Part shown: positions 7,081-8,107 of the stretch, one piece after another
Numbering within the stretch: position 1 is the stretch's first letter
How the letters are laid out: every line of letters starts with the position of its first letter
NCBI GenBank assembly: GCA_913009765.1
Contig: CAJVYT010000186.1
Coordinates: 1-8,107, forward strand
Source: an uncultured candidate division Zixibacteria bacterium
Lineage (GTDB): Bacteria > Zixibacteria > MSB-5A5 > GN15 > FEB-12
Direction: 5' to 3'
Length of the DNA: 8,107 bases
Made by a program: the position numbers and the translations under genes
The notes under the pieces: model-generated
Told to the model about the DNA's origin: nothing
The model's database searches: none
What the model saw: only the letters and a program-made list of their open reading frames with translations

Positions 7081-7717
7081 AAAAAAGAGATTCGGTCTCT
7101 TAACTTTTGTTCTTCTTATAGTTGTATTAATTATTATTCGGTTTGTTGAGGATATCGACAAGGATGTACCTCTTAAAGATAGGTTTCGAGTTACAAAAGT
7201 AATTGATGGGGATACTTTTGAATTAAAAGGCGGAGATAGGGTTCGGCTTTTGTCTATTGATACTCCTGAAAAAGGAGAGCAGTTTTATGAAGAAGCAAAG
7301 GAACTGCTGAAAAAATATACTTTAAATAAACAGGTAGAGTTAACTTATGCCGAAAAACGACGAGACCACTACGGCAGACTCTTAGCATTTGTATATGTCG
7401 ATTCTGTGTTTGTTAATAAAGTGATATTGGAAAAAGGTCTGGGGTATTTATATCTTTTTAAAGATACCGAATCAAAATTACAAACAACTCAAGAACTTCT
7501 TTTAGCTCAGCAAAATGCGATGGATGCAAAAATCGGAATATGGTCAATAACTTATTCACCCGAAGATTATTATATTAACAAAGAAGGTTCCTTTCGTTTG
7601 CATAGACCCGGATGTAATTCTGTGAAAAAACTTGTTCCCGGGAAATACAGAAAGTTTGATAATCGTTTGGACGGTTTTAGAATCGGTCTCTCACCCTGTC
7701 GTAACTGCAAACCATAA
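7070..7717 (+). CDS. Membrane-anchored staphylococcal-nuclease (thermonuclease) homologue with C-terminal His/Cys cluster
   Basis: This 215-residue protein starts with KKKR and one hydrophobic helix (about 8-25), giving a signal anchor or uncleaved signal with the nuclease domain outside the cytoplasmic membrane. Residues 40-158 match the SNase fold: VIDGDT with Asp48, Arg59, DTPE with Asp64 and Glu67, and HYGR with Arg103. These correspond to Asp21, Arg35, Asp40, Glu43 and Arg87 of the Staphylococcus enzyme, so calcium-dependent phosphodiesterase activity on DNA or RNA is expected. The tail has His178-RPG-Cys182 and Cys210-RN-Cys213, an Ada-like metal-binding pattern seen in other thermonuclease-family proteins. 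GAGGTGG (7057-7063) lies 6 nt before the ATG, inside the end of the upstream gene, so the two genes form one operon with likely coupled translation. The predicted location conflicts with direct action beside the cytoplasmic Rad50-like partner. Confidence 0.92.
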   Translation: MVHKKKRFGLLTFVLLIVVLIIIRFVEDIDKDVPLKDRFRVTKVIDGDTFELKGGDRVRLLSIDTPEKGEQFYEEAKELLKKYTLNKQVELTYAEKRRDHYGRLLAFVYVDSVFVNKVILEKGLGYLYLFKDTESKLQTTQELLLAQQNAMDAKIGIWSITYSPEDYYINKEGSFRLHRPGCNSVKKLVPGKYRKFDNRLDGFRIGLSPCRNCKP

Positions 7718-7735
7718 GAAAGACAATGCTGTCAC

Positions 7736-7758
7736 GTATTAGAAAATAATACTTGACA
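7736..7758 (+). promoter_or_regulatory. Candidate promoter -35 box with adjoining 17-bp palindrome
   Basis: TTGACA at 7753-7758 is a perfect -35 box for the downstream exported-protein gene. The -10 box is unclear: TACTTT at 7777-7782 gives 18-bp spacing, while the better TTTAAT at 7780-7785 is 21 bp away. Immediately upstream lies GTATTA-GAAAA-TAATAC (7736-7752), a perfect 6+5+6 inverted repeat. It could be an operator or the hairpin at the 3' end of the operon transcript; no T-run follows it, so a terminator is less likely. Confidence 0.4.
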
Positions 7759-7791
7759 TCTCCTTTTAAAACTTATTACTTTAATGTTTAA

Positions 7792-7858
7792 GCAAAGCAA
7801 TATTTAATCAAATAGATAAAGCCATGGTCATACATCATGGGCAGATAGGATAATAGGA
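7792..7858 (+). promoter_or_regulatory. Candidate cis-regulatory RNA domain (second copy of the leader motif order)
   Basis: The order is GCAAA (7792-7796), hairpin TATTT-AATC-AAATA (within 7801-7814), ATAAAGCC (7816-7823), hairpin CCATG/CATGG (7822-7826 with 7836-7840), and GATAATAGGA (7849-7858). This matches the arrangement in the leader of the minus-strand exported-protein gene at similar spacing. ATAAAGCC followed by a hairpin resembles the GEMM c-di-GMP core CGCAAAGCC, but the match is partial and the 5' closing stem would overlap the presumed promoter. Confidence 0.25.
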
Positions 7859-7911
7859 ATTATTTATTTATCCTAATATAGTTTCCTCTAAACGCAGTAA
7901 GGAGGTGAAAC
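7846..7911 (+). other. Two leader hairpins, the second covering an orphan Shine-Dalgarno-like sequence
   Basis: TAGGATAA (7846-7853) pairs perfectly with TTATCCTA (7868-7875). GTTTCCTC (7881-7888) pairs with GAGGTGAAAC (7902-7911), leaving a 2-nt bulge. The second stem covers AAGGAGGTG (7899-7907), an excellent ribosome binding sequence that has no ATG, GTG or TTG at proper spacing after it. The first stem overlaps GATAATAGGA of the candidate RNA domain, so the two folds may exclude each other. Confidence 0.4.
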
Positions 7912-7991
7912 TCAAGTCAATTATAATAATATTAAATATCACTGAAGTAGTAAACAAGTAACTTTTTTAATCTCTTCTCACAGGAGTCACA

Positions 7992-8107
7992 ATGAAAAAA
8001 GTTTTAACCTTTTTAATCATCAGTGCATTACTCGTTTCAACAATCGTCATTGCCGCACCGCTTTTTAAAGTCAAAACAGCAAATACAGTACAAAAAACTC
8101 AAGATTA
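7992..8107 (+). CDS. N-terminus of an exported protein (runs off the right edge)
   Basis: The first 38 codons read MKKVLTFLII, then a hydrophobic stretch to about residue 22 (IVIAAP), followed by a polar segment with several Lys, Thr and Gln. This is a classical signal peptide with likely cleavage near residue 21-23, so the product is secreted or periplasmic. AGGAG (7982-7986) stands 5 nt before the ATG and fixes the start. The mature domain lies outside the window, so no function can be given. The signal peptide and leader style recall the exported-protein gene on the minus strand. Confidence 0.8.
   Translation, partial: MKKVLTFLIISALLVSTIVIAAPLFKVKTANTVQKTQD

Noticed and set aside
7736..7752. 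Intrinsic terminator after the nuclease gene
   Set aside because: The stem is only 6 bp and AT-rich with no following T-run; the bases after it form a -35 box.
7785..7870. Firm call of a c-di-GMP (GEMM) riboswitch
   Set aside because: The GNRA tetraloop and most of the conserved core are missing, and the closing stem would reach into the promoter; kept only as a low-confidence resemblance.

Overview
The window is bacterial, moderately AT-rich DNA with Shine-Dalgarno sequences, sigma-70-like promoters and large secreted proteins with hydrophobic signal peptides. The large secreted beta-propeller protein, the zinc-hook Rad50/SbcC ATPase and the dense intergenic palindromic repeats would fit an uncultured candidate phylum of the FCB type (Zixibacteria-like). 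That placement is an impression from style, not a proven assignment.

Layout. Positions 1-3576 (minus strand) hold the first 1192 codons of a very large exported protein that runs off the left edge: signal peptide, three related beta-sandwich-like units, a seven-blade PQQ-type propeller and the start of a further Ig-like domain. Its consensus promoter lies at 4098-4125, so the mRNA should carry a leader of about 515 nt with several hairpins. Positions 4132-4600 are an accumulation of palindromes: a perfect 19-bp palindrome, a 119-bp fold-back element, a REP-like palindrome split by an 89-bp MITE-like insertion with a 4-bp target duplication, and another hairpin cluster. Positions 4678-7717 (plus strand) hold a two-gene operon: an 800-residue Rad50/SbcC-like ATPase whose stop overlaps the start of a 215-residue membrane-anchored staphylococcal-nuclease homologue with a C-terminal His/Cys cluster. 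After a 274-bp gap rich in palindromes, a second exported-protein gene starts at 7992 and runs off the right edge.

How the parts relate. The Rad50-like protein is a cytoplasmic DNA-end ATPase that normally works with an Mre11/SbcD nuclease, yet none is encoded here. Its co-translated neighbour is a nuclease of another fold, predicted to face outside the cytoplasmic membrane. The leaders of the two flanking exported-protein genes share an order of short motifs and hairpins at similar spacing (GCAAA, short AT hairpin, CGCAA or ATAAAGCC, second hairpin, GATAATAGGA, then 134-150 nt to the ATG). This hints at a common cis-regulatory RNA, perhaps a diverged GEMM-like element. It is the least expected signal in the window and remains a hypothesis. 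No CRISPR array, rRNA, tRNA or complete IS was seen.
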